64,000 nt of DNA from Leeia aquatica (GTDB lineage Bacteria; Pseudomonadota; Gammaproteobacteria; Burkholderiales; Leeiaceae): the NCBI RefSeq assembly GCF_012641365.1, contig NZ_JABAIM010000002.1:558001-622000 (forward strand), given 5' to 3'. Each line of letters begins with the position of its first letter. Positions within the stretch are counted from its first letter, which is position 1. Made by a program: the position numbers and the translations under genes. Of this stretch, positions 28,269 to 36,774 are shown in pieces. The notes below the pieces were generated by a model that did no database searches, was not told where the DNA came from, and saw nothing but the letters and a program-made list of their open reading frames with translations.

Positions 28269-29357
28269 TTACGAAGAACGCCGACGCAGCCAGCGTGGCG
28301 AGCGGAAGCGGACAATGCTGCGATACAGCCAGACATAGCTGACGATAAACAGCACCGCAAAGGCCTGCAGCACCCGCGTGTGCTGCCAGAACAAGACCGC
28401 CGGGATCACCCCCAGACTGGACAGCATCCACAAGTAGGGCGACGTCATGGCATTGCGGGTCAGGCGAAAATCTGGATGCGAACGGTTCAACACCCAGCGC
28501 ACCAGTCTTTTGTACACCAGCTGATGCAAATGCGCAGCGTCCGGCATGCCCGGCGAACGACCACGCAACACCACCCGACGATAGATCGAGAACAGGGTTT
28601 CCACAATCGGGTAGATGACCAGCAGCAGCGGAAACCAGGCGGATACTTGCGGGTGACGCACCACCAGCAAGACAGAGAGCTCAGCCAATAAGAAGCCCAG
28701 CAGGTAGGCACCACCGTCCCCCAGAAAGATATGCCCACGCGGGTAGTTCCACACCAGAAAGCCGAGCAATGCTCCCACCAGCGCCAGACAGATATTCCAG
28801 ATTTGGTCGTCGCCCACCTGCCGTGCCACATAGGCCAGCGCACAGAACATGACCAGTGTAACGACTCCGGCCAGCCCGTTGTAACCATCGATGATGTTCA
28901 CCGCGTTGGCCACCCCGGCGACCGCCACCAGCGTTACCACGAGCGACAACGGCCACCAGCGCAGCACTGCATCCAGCCAGCCAATATCGAGCCGTGCGAG
29001 CCCCGCCCCCAGCGCATAGAAACCACACCCAGCGGCCAGCATGGTCAGCAGCAAACGCGCCAGCGGGCCCACCCGCTTGGTCAGGTCTTCCACCAGGCCA
29101 CCCGCAAAAGCGGGAGCTGCCACCAATAGCACCAGGACAAAGCTGCCGCTGCGCTTCTGCAGCCAGACCAAGGCACCCGCGGCCAGCAAGCCCAAGGCCA
29201 GAGAGAGCCCCCCGACCCGTGGCACCGGCGCATCATGGAATTTCTGTACCCCGTCCAGGTCATGATCCGCCGTCAAATGCTCATGCAGATGCGCGTAACG
29301 AATGATGCCCAAGGTACACAGCAGGGAAACCAAAAAAGCCAGAATCAGGATTTGCAT
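28269..29357 (-). CDS. polyprenyl-phosphate N-acetylhexosamine-1-phosphate transferase (WecA/WbpL type)
   Basis: A membrane enzyme of the PNPT family that starts glycan assembly by moving a HexNAc-1-phosphate onto undecaprenyl phosphate. The 362-residue protein has about eleven hydrophobic helices. It has the family motifs NAVNIIDGYNGLAG near residue 155, FLGDGGAYLLG near 215 and the HLHQ box (DAAHLHQLVYKRLV) near 280, where metal and substrate bind. It lies 67 bp behind a UDP-HexNAc dehydrogenase, probably in the same transcript, and 12 kb from the main glycan cluster. WbpL, WecA and WsfP cannot be told apart from sequence reading alone. Confidence 0.88.
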   Translation of the reverse strand: MQILILAFLVSLLCTLGIIRYAHLHEHLTADHDLDGVQKFHDAPVPRVGGLSLALGLLAAGALVWLQKRSGSFVLVLLVAAPAFAGGLVEDLTKRVGPLARLLLTMLAAGCGFYALGAGLARLDIGWLDAVLRWWPLSLVVTLVAVAGVANAVNIIDGYNGLAGVVTLVMFCALAYVARQVGDDQIWNICLALVGALLGFLVWNYPRGHIFLGDGGAYLLGFLLAELSVLLVVRHPQVSAWFPLLLVIYPIVETLFSIYRRVVLRGRSPGMPDAAHLHQLVYKRLVRWVLNRSHPDFRLTRNAMTSPYLWMLSSLGVIPAVLFWQHTRVLQAFAVLFIVSYVWLYRSIVRFRSPRWLRRRSS

Positions 29358-29424
29358 GCCAATACTTTATCCATGCCGCCGCACCCTCGCTCGACCAGTG
29401 CTCTTGCCATGTCTCGCATATACC

Positions 29425-30714
29425 TTACAGGCGCCAGACCACAAACCCGGCAACCTGCAAGGCCGCCCGATCCAGCACCGACTTGACATCCACCACCACA
29501 GGTTGACCTGTTGTCAGCTGCTTCAGCTGTGCCGGCGACCATGCCAGATAGTCCTGATGCGACACTGCCAGCACCACTGCAGCAGCAGGCTGCAGTGCGT
29601 CCAGCGCACACAGATGAACACCGTACTCGTGCAAGGCTTCCTCGGCATCCGCCAGCGGGTCATGTACTTGCACCGCCACACCAAACTCTTCCAGCTCACG
29701 GATCACATCAATCACCCGTGAATTGCGCAGATCAGGGCAATTTTCCTTGAAGGTCAGCCCCAGCACGGTCACCTTGCTACCCTTGATGGCGTGGCCAGCG
29801 TGGATCATCTGCTTGATAGTCTGCTGCGCCACAAAGCGGCCCATGCCATCGTTGATGCGACGACCCGACAGGATCACCTGCGGGATGTAGCCCATGCGCT
29901 CGGCTTTGTGGGTCAGGTAATACGGATCAACACCAATGCAATGCCCGCCAACCAGACCCGGCTTGAAGCGCAGGAAATTCCACTTGGTCGAGGCCGCATC
30001 CAGCACGTCCTGGGTGTCGATACCCATTTGCTGGAAGATCATCGCCAGTTCGTTCATCAGCGCGATATTCAGGTCACGCTGGGTGTTCTCGATCACTTTG
30101 GCGGCTTCGGCCACCTTGATGGAGGCAGCACGATACACGCCAGCCGTCACCACCGAGCCATACACATCGGCCACAATGTCCAGCGTCGCCGCATCCTGCC
30201 CGGAGACCACCTTGCAAATTTTGGTAAAGGTATGTTCCTTGTCACCGGGATTGATCCGCTCCGGGCTGTAACCTACGGTAAAATCCACCCCGCACTTGAG
30301 GCCAGACACCCGCTCCAGCACCGGCACACACTCATCTTCGGTGACACCGGGGTAGACCGTGGACTCATACACCACGATATCACCCGGCTTCAAGGCCTTG
30401 CCAACGGTTTCCGACGCCTTCAGCATCGGCGTCAAATCCGGTTGGTGCGCATCATCCACCGGCGTCGGCACGGCCACAATATGAAAGTCAGCCTGCGCCA
30501 GCTCTTCGGTCTGATCAGTATAATGCAACTGCAAGCCCTGCAGATCCTCCGCGGCCACCTCTCCGGTGCGGTCATGACCGCGACGCAACTCCTCCAGGCG
30601 TTCACGGTTGATGTCGAAACCGATGGTCGGCGCCGTACGGCCAAACGCCACCGCCACGGGCAGACCCACGTAACCGAGGCCGATTACCGATACCTTGCGT
30701 TGTTTCTGCATCAT
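29425..30714 (-). CDS. tviB: UDP-N-acetylhexosamine 6-dehydrogenase (TviB/WbpO type)
   Basis: An NAD-dependent enzyme that oxidises UDP-GlcNAc or UDP-GalNAc at C6 to the uronic acid. The 429-residue protein has the Rossmann motif VIGLGYVGLPVA at residues 10-21, YESTVYPGVTE, YSPERINPGDKEH and the catalytic Cys259 in GGHCIGVDPYY. A C-terminal NAD-sugar domain contains LTFKENCPDLRNS. The sequence pattern resembles WbpO/TviB rather than WbpA or UDP-glucose dehydrogenase. It is preceded by a leader of about 125 nt with two hairpins and followed by the initiating transferase. Confidence 0.88.
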   Translation of the reverse strand: MMQKQRKVSVIGLGYVGLPVAVAFGRTAPTIGFDINRERLEELRRGHDRTGEVAAEDLQGLQLHYTDQTEELAQADFHIVAVPTPVDDAHQPDLTPMLKASETVGKALKPGDIVVYESTVYPGVTEDECVPVLERVSGLKCGVDFTVGYSPERINPGDKEHTFTKICKVVSGQDAATLDIVADVYGSVVTAGVYRAASIKVAEAAKVIENTQRDLNIALMNELAMIFQQMGIDTQDVLDAASTKWNFLRFKPGLVGGHCIGVDPYYLTHKAERMGYIPQVILSGRRINDGMGRFVAQQTIKQMIHAGHAIKGSKVTVLGLTFKENCPDLRNSRVIDVIRELEEFGVAVQVHDPLADAEEALHEYGVHLCALDALQPAAAVVLAVSHQDYLAWSPAQLKQLTTGQPVVVDVKSVLDRAALQVAGFVVWRL

Positions 30715-30760
30715 TTATTCTGCCCAGCATTCACATAAAGCACACATATCGTGCCCACTC

Positions 30761-30852
30761 GCCATGGTGGGGAGTCAGCACCAATCCATGGCGGATCCAG
30801 CAAGCCGCTTCCGCTGGCTCGCCTCAAAGGCCATATCTAGGCCTGCATTCTA
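30761..30852 (-). promoter_or_regulatory. structured leader and -10 element upstream of the dehydrogenase gene
   Basis: A TAGAAT -10 (5 of 6) at 30847-30852 on the minus strand has no convincing -35. The transcript would begin near 30840 and carry two stems before the gene: CCAGC/GCTGG (30797-30817) and GCCATGG/CCATGGC (30761-30792). I looked for an ops/JUMPstart element (GGCGGTAG) and did not find one. Confidence 0.4.
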
Positions 30853-30953
30853 ACGCAAGTTCCCCGCTTTCACGCAGCATAACGGATGTCATCGCTGCAA
30901 CACGTCAAAAGCGCGGTAAAATGGCATGTTTGTCACACACGGTCGATCACCCC

Positions 30954-31862
30954 ATGTCTATCCAATGGTTCCCCGGTCACATGAACGCTGCCCGCAAGAA
31001 GGCGGCGGAGAGCATGGAGAAGACCGATCTGGTGATAGAGGTACTGGACGCGCGAGTCGCGCATGCCAGCCGCAACCCGATGATCAATGAGCTGCGACTG
31101 TTCCGCCAGCGCCCTGCCCTGCTGATCCTCAACAAAGCCGATGCGGCAGATCCAGAGTGCACCCGTTTGTGGTTGCAGCGCTACCAGACCCAGCCCGGCG
31201 TCAAGGCGATTGCCATCAGCTGCAAGAAGCCAGGCGACGTGGCACGCATCCCAGACTTGTGCCTGACCTTGGCCCCCCATCGCGGCACGGTGCAAAAGCC
31301 CCTGCGCATGATGATCATGGGCATTCCCAATGTCGGCAAGTCCACCCTGATGAACGCATTGCTCAAGCGACGGGTGGCCAATGTGGGGGATGAGCCCGCT
31401 GTGACCAAAACCCAGCAGCGGCTGGACATCAACGAACGCATGATGCTGACTGATACGCCAGGCATGCTGTGGCCGAAGATTGCCTATCCGCAGGACGGGC
31501 TCAAGCTGGCCGCCAGTCACAGCGTCGGGCGCAATGCCTATATTGAAGAAGAAGTGGCCGCCTTTCTGGGAGACTACCTGCTGGGTAATTACCCGGCCCT
31601 GCTGCTGGCGCGCTATGGCAAGCTGGACGGTATCGCCGATGGGGTGGCGCTGGTCGAGGCCATCGCCAAACGTCGGGGTTTCCGTCTCAAGGGTAATGTG
31701 CTGGACCTGGAAAAAGCCGCACTCACCCTGCTCACCGAGTACCGCAGCGGCACACTGGGGCGCATCAGCCTGGAAACTCCGGAGCAGGTAGACGCCATGC
31801 TGGCGGTGCCACCGGAAGCCGAGCCGGTTGATCTGGATGATGGCGACGGTAGCGACGCCTGA
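30954..31862 (+). CDS. ylqF: circularly permuted ribosome-biogenesis GTPase (RbgA/YlqF family)
   Basis: A GTPase acting in late assembly of the large ribosomal subunit. The 302-residue protein shows the permuted G-motif order: G4 NKAD at residues 60-63, G5 SCKK, then G1 GIPNVGKST (about residues 120-130), G2 (a Thr-containing loop) and G3 DTPGML. The N-terminus MSIQWFPGHMNAARK is diagnostic. I chose ATG 30954; a start at 30921 overlaps a likely -10 (TAAAAT, 30917-30922). The C-terminal acidic tail overlaps the downstream glycosylase start. Confidence 0.93.
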   Translation: MSIQWFPGHMNAARKKAAESMEKTDLVIEVLDARVAHASRNPMINELRLFRQRPALLILNKADAADPECTRLWLQRYQTQPGVKAIAISCKKPGDVARIPDLCLTLAPHRGTVQKPLRMMIMGIPNVGKSTLMNALLKRRVANVGDEPAVTKTQQRLDINERMMLTDTPGMLWPKIAYPQDGLKLAASHSVGRNAYIEEEVAAFLGDYLLGNYPALLLARYGKLDGIADGVALVEAIAKRRGFRLKGNVLDLEKAALTLLTEYRSGTLGRISLETPEQVDAMLAVPPEAEPVDLDDGDGSDA

Positions 31863-32349
31863 TACCGCGCGCTGCTTCCCGCCGGTCATCAGTCCGCACA
31901 CGCGGCTGCTGATCCTCGGCAGCCTGCCCGGCAAAGCCTCGCTGGCCGCCGGGCGCTACTACGCGCACCCGCGCAACCAGTTCTGGCTGCTGTTGCAGAG
32001 CGTGTTGCAGCAACCCTTGCTTGCTCTCGACTATGCTGCGCGCTTGCAAACCCTGCTGACCTACGGGGTGGGCCTGTGGGATGTGGTGGCGCAGGCCCGG
32101 CGTCACAGCAGCCTGGACAGTGACATCCGCGATGCCGAGCACAATGACTTGCGCAGCCTGCTGCAGCAATGGCCCACGATTCGTGCCGTTGCCTTCAATG
32201 GGCAAACCGCCGGACGCGCCGCCCGGCAGCTTCCAATGGATCTACCCTTTACCATCCTGCCTTCCAGCAGTCCGGCGCTGACCCTGCCCTTGGCCAAAAA
32301 ACAGCAGTGCTGGCAGGATCAGCTCCTGCCGCTACTACATCCCGGTTGA
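31837..32349 (+). CDS. hypoxanthine/uracil-DNA glycosylase, UDG family 6 (HDG type)
   Basis: A small base-excision repair enzyme of the uracil-DNA glycosylase superfamily. The predicted 170-residue protein has motif 1 ILGSLPGKASL and YYAHPRNQFW, where the Asn replaces the water-activating residue region as in family 6 hypoxanthine-DNA glycosylases. Motif 2 is LPSSSPAL near the C-terminus. It would remove deaminated adenine (hypoxanthine) from DNA. The start is uncertain: tandem ATGs at 31837 and 31840, or a TTG at 31828, all inside the rbgA coding end. The 26-bp overlap implies coupling with rbgA. Confidence 0.82.
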   Translation: MMATVATPDTARCFPPVISPHTRLLILGSLPGKASLAAGRYYAHPRNQFWLLLQSVLQQPLLALDYAARLQTLLTYGVGLWDVVAQARRHSSLDSDIRDAEHNDLRSLLQQWPTIRAVAFNGQTAGRAARQLPMDLPFTILPSSSPALTLPLAKKQQCWQDQLLPLLHPG

Positions 32350-33255
32350 AGACAGGGTGCAACGCGCCAGCAGGCTGGACAGCCAGTACAACGCAAACAG
32401 CAGTCCAGCCAGCTGCAACAGGCCAGGCCAGGAACGATACCCGCGCCACAGCAGAGTCAGCAGGCCGTCTGCAGCCAGATCACGCGACAGCGCCGGCTTG
32501 ATCGCCACCAGCGCACGAATCACCGCATTCTTGTAGCGAACATTGACGGCCAGCGCTTCATTCAACAGCGCAGGCTGCGCCTCAGCCACCAGCAGCAGGT
32601 GCTGCAGAAACTGGGTCTGCCGGTCCGCCAGCTGATGGCGGTCGCCACCGGCATCCGCCATGATCTGACATTGAATCCAGCCATTCAGCGCGGCATGGGT
32701 GGCACCATGGGCATCGGGCACCCCCAGCACCAGCACCGACAGCACCACGTCCAGCCCCATCTGCAACTGCTGCATGGCGGGCTGCATGTTTTTCGCCATG
32801 CGGAAACGCGCCGATACCGAATAGCAGCCCTGTGCCAGTTGCTGCGCCAACTCCAGCAGCTGGCACACCACCTCACGCCAGCTGATCTCCTCCAGGCTGC
32901 TGTGCTGCGTCTCCCGATCCAGTTTGGACAGCATGTCGCACACGGCAGCAAAACGAGCCTCGACGGTCTTGGGCGTCATGCTCTTCAGATAGCACCAGGC
33001 CAGACACAGCTGCGCATCAATATGATCCGGCTGCACTGCCAGCACTTTCTGGAAGGCCTCCACCGCCTTGGCGTACTCGCCAGACTGCATCACCAGCAAG
33101 CCCATCTGGTAGCGCTCTTCGGCCTTACCCAGCGACACGGCTGCATGGCTGCTGGCATCCGGCAGGTTCTTGCCGCCACAGTAATTGCACACAAATCCGC
33201 TGCTGCGGGCATTGGCTGGCGCGGGTGCGCCACAGCCCTCACAGATGGTTGACAT
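32335..33255 (-). CDS. zinc-ribbon, TPR and C-terminal membrane-anchor protein, function unknown
   Basis: I do not recognise a named family. The 306-residue protein starts with a zinc ribbon (Cys5, Cys8, Cys23, Cys26). A TPR-like pair follows (about residues 44-95, with LLVMQSGEYAKAVEAFQKVLAVQPDHIDAQL), then a long helical region, and one hydrophobic segment near the C-terminus (about 280-297) that would anchor it to the membrane. Zinc ribbon plus TPR plus tail anchor suggests an adaptor that holds a partner at the membrane. Its 3' end overlaps the convergent glycosylase gene by 15 bp. Confidence 0.7.
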   Translation of the reverse strand: MSTICEGCGAPAPANARSSGFVCNYCGGKNLPDASSHAAVSLGKAEERYQMGLLVMQSGEYAKAVEAFQKVLAVQPDHIDAQLCLAWCYLKSMTPKTVEARFAAVCDMLSKLDRETQHSSLEEISWREVVCQLLELAQQLAQGCYSVSARFRMAKNMQPAMQQLQMGLDVVLSVLVLGVPDAHGATHAALNGWIQCQIMADAGGDRHQLADRQTQFLQHLLLVAEAQPALLNEALAVNVRYKNAVIRALVAIKPALSRDLAADGLLTLLWRGYRSWPGLLQLAGLLFALYWLSSLLARCTLSSTGM

Positions 33256-33343
33256 ACCCGGCCCCCAATCCGCTAAGTGGTCATTGTTTTTCAGCCCCGG
33301 CTAAGGACCTCGCGCGCCACTCTAGCACAGGCAGCCCAAAGCG

Positions 33344-33652
33344 TCAGGCAGCAGTCAACCGGCCCAAGCAACGAATCCCCTTCAGCAACCGGTTCAAAAC
33401 AGAATCTCGGTCTGGCATCAGCAGCACAACGCGTACGGCATCAGTCGCCTGCAGCTGAACCATGCCCTCTACCGGCAGCAGGGTCTCACCCGGTACCGCA
33501 AGGCTGGGGAACAATACGGTCTCTGCCTGCCACTGTACTGGCAAGTGCAGATACGCCTGGCCTTGCAGCAGATACAGCTGGCTGCCTCGCGGCAGGCGCC
33601 AGAGGGCGATTTCCCCGGCTTGCAGGGAGAAAGTGTGGCGGGTTTTCTTCAT
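33344..33652 (-). CDS. DUF2917-like small protein
   Basis: A 102-residue protein starting MKKTRHTFSLQAGEIALWRL, with the beta-rich repeat pattern SQLYLLQGQAYLHLPVQ that resembles DUF2917 (cupin-like, common in betaproteobacteria). GGAG lies 7-8 bases before the ATG at 33652; the upstream reading to 33757 is unlikely. It is divergent from a MocR-type regulator, a pairing I recall as frequent for DUF2917 genes, and may be under its control. Function is unknown. Confidence 0.68.
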   Translation of the reverse strand: MKKTRHTFSLQAGEIALWRLPRGSQLYLLQGQAYLHLPVQWQAETVLFPSLAVPGETLLPVEGMVQLQATDAVRVVLLMPDRDSVLNRLLKGIRCLGRLTAA

Positions 33653-33755
33653 GATCAGGCTCCAGATAAGGGATGTCTGCCATGCTAGTGCGGCAAGCCG
33701 TTGATCTGCAGGTACAGCCCGAAACCCGGCAACCCATACAGCGCACAAATTCCCC

Positions 33756-33795
33756 ATCTGTTACCATCAATGCTGCAGAAAACTATATCTGTTAC
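33756..33795 (+). repeat. 9-bp direct repeat in the regulator promoter (possible MocR operator)
   Basis: ATCTGTTAC occurs at 33756-33764 and 33787-33795, 31 bp apart start to start, close to three helical turns. The copies overlap the -35 (TTACCA, 33761-33766) and -10 (TATATC, 33784-33789) of a promoter with a 17-bp spacer. Direct repeats are the known target type for MocR/PdxR regulators. Confidence 0.6.
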
Positions 33796-33824
33796 AGAGA
33801 CAGCAAACCGGGCATCATGCGGGC

Positions 33825-35309
33825 ATGGATATGAGCACACCTCCCCTATATCGCCGCTGGGCCAATCATTACCTGCATGCCATCCAGAGTGGTGCGCTAT
33901 CACCGGGCGAGCGCATGCCCTCGGTGCGCAAATTGATGCAGACCCACGGCATCAGCCTCTCCACCGCGCTGCAAGTCTGCCGTGTGCTGGAAGAAGATGG
34001 CTGGCTGGAAGCCCGGCCCCGCTCCGGCTACTTCGTGCAGCTGCCCAAGCGCACCACGGTGCCGCTGGATGAGCCCAGCAGCACCCGGGTCGATCCGGCA
34101 CAGTTTGTCGGCATTCACGACCGGGTGTCCCGCTTCATCCTCAGCCGCCGCCAGCACCCGATTGCGCTCAACCTGTGTGGCTCGCGTGGCGAGCCGGACT
34201 TCTATCCGGTCAAGGCCTTGCACAAAGTCGCCCAGCACTGCCTGCGCCTGTATCCGGAGGTACTGGTGTCACCGGTTGCCAACAGCGGGCACAGCAAGCT
34301 GCGCCACATCCTGGCCCGTCGCTCACTGGCCCGTGGTATGACCTTGTCGCCGGACGATATCGTCATCACCCACGGCTGCACCGAAGCGCTCAACCTGGCG
34401 CTCCGCGCTGTCGCCAAACCCGGCGACACCATCGCGGTGGAATCCCCCACCTTTTATGGCCTGTTGCAGATTCTGGAAAGTCTCGGCATGCGGGCGCTGG
34501 AGATTCCCACCAGCCCACAGCACGGCATCTCGCTCGATGCACTGGAGCTGGCGATGCAGACCTATGACAACATCCGTGCCGTGGTGGTCATCCCCATCCT
34601 GCAAAATCCACTGGGCAGCCTGATGCCGGACAGCCACAAGGCCCGCTTGGCCGACATGTGTGCCAAAGCCAATATCCCGCTGATCGAGGACGATACCTAC
34701 GGCGAGCTGGCGGACAGTCCAACCCCCGCCCATACGCTGAAAGCCTGGGACCGCAACGGCAACATCATCTACTGCACCTCACTGCACAAGACACTAGCAC
34801 CCGGCATGCGCCTGGGTTGGATCAGTGCCGGACGCTGGCAGGCGCGGGTAGACATGCTCAAGCACACCCAGACCCGGCAGAATGAAGGCTGGTCACAACT
34901 GGCTGCCGCCGAATACCTGGGCAGCAGCGCCTACGATCGCCATATGCACCGGCTGAAAGCCCTGCTGCGGCAGCAACGCCAGCGCACGGCCGAAGTGATT
35001 GCCCGCCATTTTCCGCCCGGCACCCGTCTGACCAATCCGGCAGGCGGTTTCAGCCTGTGGGTGGAGCTACCAGACCGCATTCCGTCTGAAGCGGTGTTCG
35101 AAGCCGCCCTGAATGAAGGCATCCTGATCGCGCCGGGTGTGCTGTTCTCCAACAGCAACCGCTGGGAACACTATCTGCGCATCAACTGCGGGGTGCGCTT
35201 CGGCGCCAAAGTCGAAGCGGGCCTGATCCAGCTGGGGCAGATCGTACACACCCTGCTGCAGCAATCACGGCGCACCCGTAATTCTCCGGCTGTCCCGCTG
35301 GCGGGATAA
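33825..35309 (+). CDS. MocR-family regulator (GntR DNA-binding domain fused to aminotransferase-like domain)
   Basis: A 494-residue PLP-dependent regulator. The N-terminal winged helix (about residues 5-70) has GERMPSVRKLMQTHGISLSTALQVCRVLEEDGWLEARPRSGYFV. The C-terminal fold type I domain (about 110-480) has DDTYGEL and the PLP Lys in CTSLHKTLAPGMRLGW. Such proteins sense PLP or amino-compound ligands and bind direct repeats. It is divergent from the DUF2917 gene and 49 bp before an aminotransferase gene. The start could be ATG 33825 or 33831. Confidence 0.9.
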   Translation: MDMSTPPLYRRWANHYLHAIQSGALSPGERMPSVRKLMQTHGISLSTALQVCRVLEEDGWLEARPRSGYFVQLPKRTTVPLDEPSSTRVDPAQFVGIHDRVSRFILSRRQHPIALNLCGSRGEPDFYPVKALHKVAQHCLRLYPEVLVSPVANSGHSKLRHILARRSLARGMTLSPDDIVITHGCTEALNLALRAVAKPGDTIAVESPTFYGLLQILESLGMRALEIPTSPQHGISLDALELAMQTYDNIRAVVVIPILQNPLGSLMPDSHKARLADMCAKANIPLIEDDTYGELADSPTPAHTLKAWDRNGNIIYCTSLHKTLAPGMRLGWISAGRWQARVDMLKHTQTRQNEGWSQLAAAEYLGSSAYDRHMHRLKALLRQQRQRTAEVIARHFPPGTRLTNPAGGFSLWVELPDRIPSEAVFEAALNEGILIAPGVLFSNSNRWEHYLRINCGVRFGAKVEAGLIQLGQIVHTLLQQSRRTRNSPAVPLAG

Positions 35310-35358
35310 GGTTTAAAATCATCCCTTTGCATTCCAACCCCTCACAGGTAATTCCCAC

Positions 35359-36576
35359 ATGACGCTCACCACTGCCCAAGCCGATTATGATGCCTTCCGT
35401 GCGCAAGGTCTGAAGCTGGACATGTCGCGCGGCAAACCCGCGCCGGAACAGCTGGACCTCTCCAACGACCTGCTCGGCCCGCTGGGCGACCATCTGGCTA
35501 CAGATGGCACCGACACCCGCAACTATGGCGGCGGCATTGGCCTGCCGGAGGCGCGCGCGCTGTTTGCCAGCCTGCTGGACCAGCCGGTGGCCAATGTGAT
35601 TGTGGACAGCAATGCCAGCCTGTCGCTGATGCACGATGTCATCGTCTACCACCTGCTGCATGGTGCACCCGACCAACCGTCCTGGCTGTCGCAGAAGCCG
35701 GTCAAATTCCTGTGCCCGGTACCGGGGTATGACCGTCACTTCTCCATTTGCCTGTCGCTCGGCATCGAGATGATCAATGTACGACTGAACGACGATGGTC
35801 CGGATATGGATCAGGTCGAAGCCCTGGTCGCCAATGACCCAGCCATCAAGGGCATGTGGTGCGTACCGAAGTACGCCAACCCGAGTGGTGCCGTGTACAG
35901 CGACGCGGCGGTCACCCGGCTGGCGAACATGAAAACCGCCGCTGCGGACTTCCGCCTGATGTGGGATGACGCCTACCGTCTGCACCACCTGACCACCAGC
36001 CCGTGCGACGTGGCCAACATCCTGAGCGCCTGCGAAGCCGCTGGTCATGCCGACCGCGCCTTCATCTTCGCCTCCACCTCCAAGATCACGCTGGCCGGTG
36101 CCGGGATGGCCGCGATGGCCGCCTCCGCCAGCAATCTGCAATGGTGGCAAAAGCATGCCAACATCCGCAGCATCGGTCCGGACAAGGTCAACCAGCTGCG
36201 CCATGTCCGCTTCCTGAAAGACCGCGCCAACGTGGAAGCGCTGATGATGCGCCATCAGGCCATCCTGCGCCCCAAATTTGATGCGGTACTGGCCCAGTTT
36301 GAAGCCCACCTGTCCGGCATCGCCGAAGTGAGCTGGACCCACCCGAACGGTGGCTACTTCATCGACCTGCAAACCCCGCCGGGCTTTGCCAAGAAGACCG
36401 TCGAGCTGGCCAAGGCTGCCGGTATTACGCTGACCCCGGCTGGCGCAGCGTTCCCGTATGGCAAGGACCCGCAAGACCGCCATATCCGGATTGCCCCGAG
36501 CTTCCCGTCGCTGGGTGACATTACCGAGGCGGCCAAGGGTATTGCCCTGTGCCTGAAGCTGGCGCTGGCCAGCTAA
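35359..36576 (+). CDS. class Ic aspartate/alanine-type aminotransferase (Aminotran_MocR family)
   Basis: A cytoplasmic PLP enzyme of 405 residues, a stand-alone aminotransferase although the Pfam family name recalls MocR. It has GGGIGLPEARALFA, CPVPGYDRHF, the Asn-Pro stretch CVPKYANPSGAVYS, MWDDAYRLHHL and the Schiff-base Lys in ASTSKITLAGAGMA. Members of this type act as aspartate aminotransferases in some bacteria. It follows the MocR regulator by 49 bp in the same direction and may be its target, but it may also have its own promoter (TAAAAT at 35314-35319). Confidence 0.85.
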   Translation: MTLTTAQADYDAFRAQGLKLDMSRGKPAPEQLDLSNDLLGPLGDHLATDGTDTRNYGGGIGLPEARALFASLLDQPVANVIVDSNASLSLMHDVIVYHLLHGAPDQPSWLSQKPVKFLCPVPGYDRHFSICLSLGIEMINVRLNDDGPDMDQVEALVANDPAIKGMWCVPKYANPSGAVYSDAAVTRLANMKTAAADFRLMWDDAYRLHHLTTSPCDVANILSACEAAGHADRAFIFASTSKITLAGAGMAAMAASASNLQWWQKHANIRSIGPDKVNQLRHVRFLKDRANVEALMMRHQAILRPKFDAVLAQFEAHLSGIAEVSWTHPNGGYFIDLQTPPGFAKKTVELAKAAGITLTPAGAAFPYGKDPQDRHIRIAPSFPSLGDITEAAKGIALCLKLALAS

Positions 36577-36623
36577 GCGCGCTTCATACCACGGGCCTGA
36601 AACCAGGTCCGGCATACCCTGCG

Positions 36624-36643
36624 CCCCACCCTTCCGGGTGGGG
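36624..36643 (+). other. GC-rich hairpin after the aminotransferase gene
   Basis: An 8-bp perfect stem CCCCACCC/GGGTGGGG around TTCC lies 47 bp after the stop. Only TTGCCCCC follows, so it is not a canonical terminator. Confidence 0.4.
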
Positions 36644-36677
36644 TTGCCCCCTCAGGCGGAAAGTTTCTTCCGTCTGC

Positions 36678-36706
36678 TTGGCGTCCTGCCGTGCTCTTGT
36701 CATAAT
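36678..36706 (+). promoter_or_regulatory. promoter of the Hsp90/TPR operon
   Basis: TTGGCG (4 of 6), 17 bp, CATAAT (5 of 6). It lies 68 bp before the Hsp90 ATG and does not resemble a sigma32 site. Confidence 0.55.
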
Positions 36707-36774
36707 CGCAGCCGGGATTTGATGGCCTGCATCCGCCCCGCCCTTTTTTTGCCTTCACTATTTAGATACCACAT

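Noticed and set aside
30715-30953. A JUMPstart/ops element for the polysaccharide genes
   Set aside because: No GGCGGTAG was found; a partial GCGGTA overlaps the rbgA -10 on the other strand.
36624-36643. Intrinsic terminator after the aminotransferase gene
   Set aside because: The stem is good but no T tract follows, so I list it only as a hairpin.
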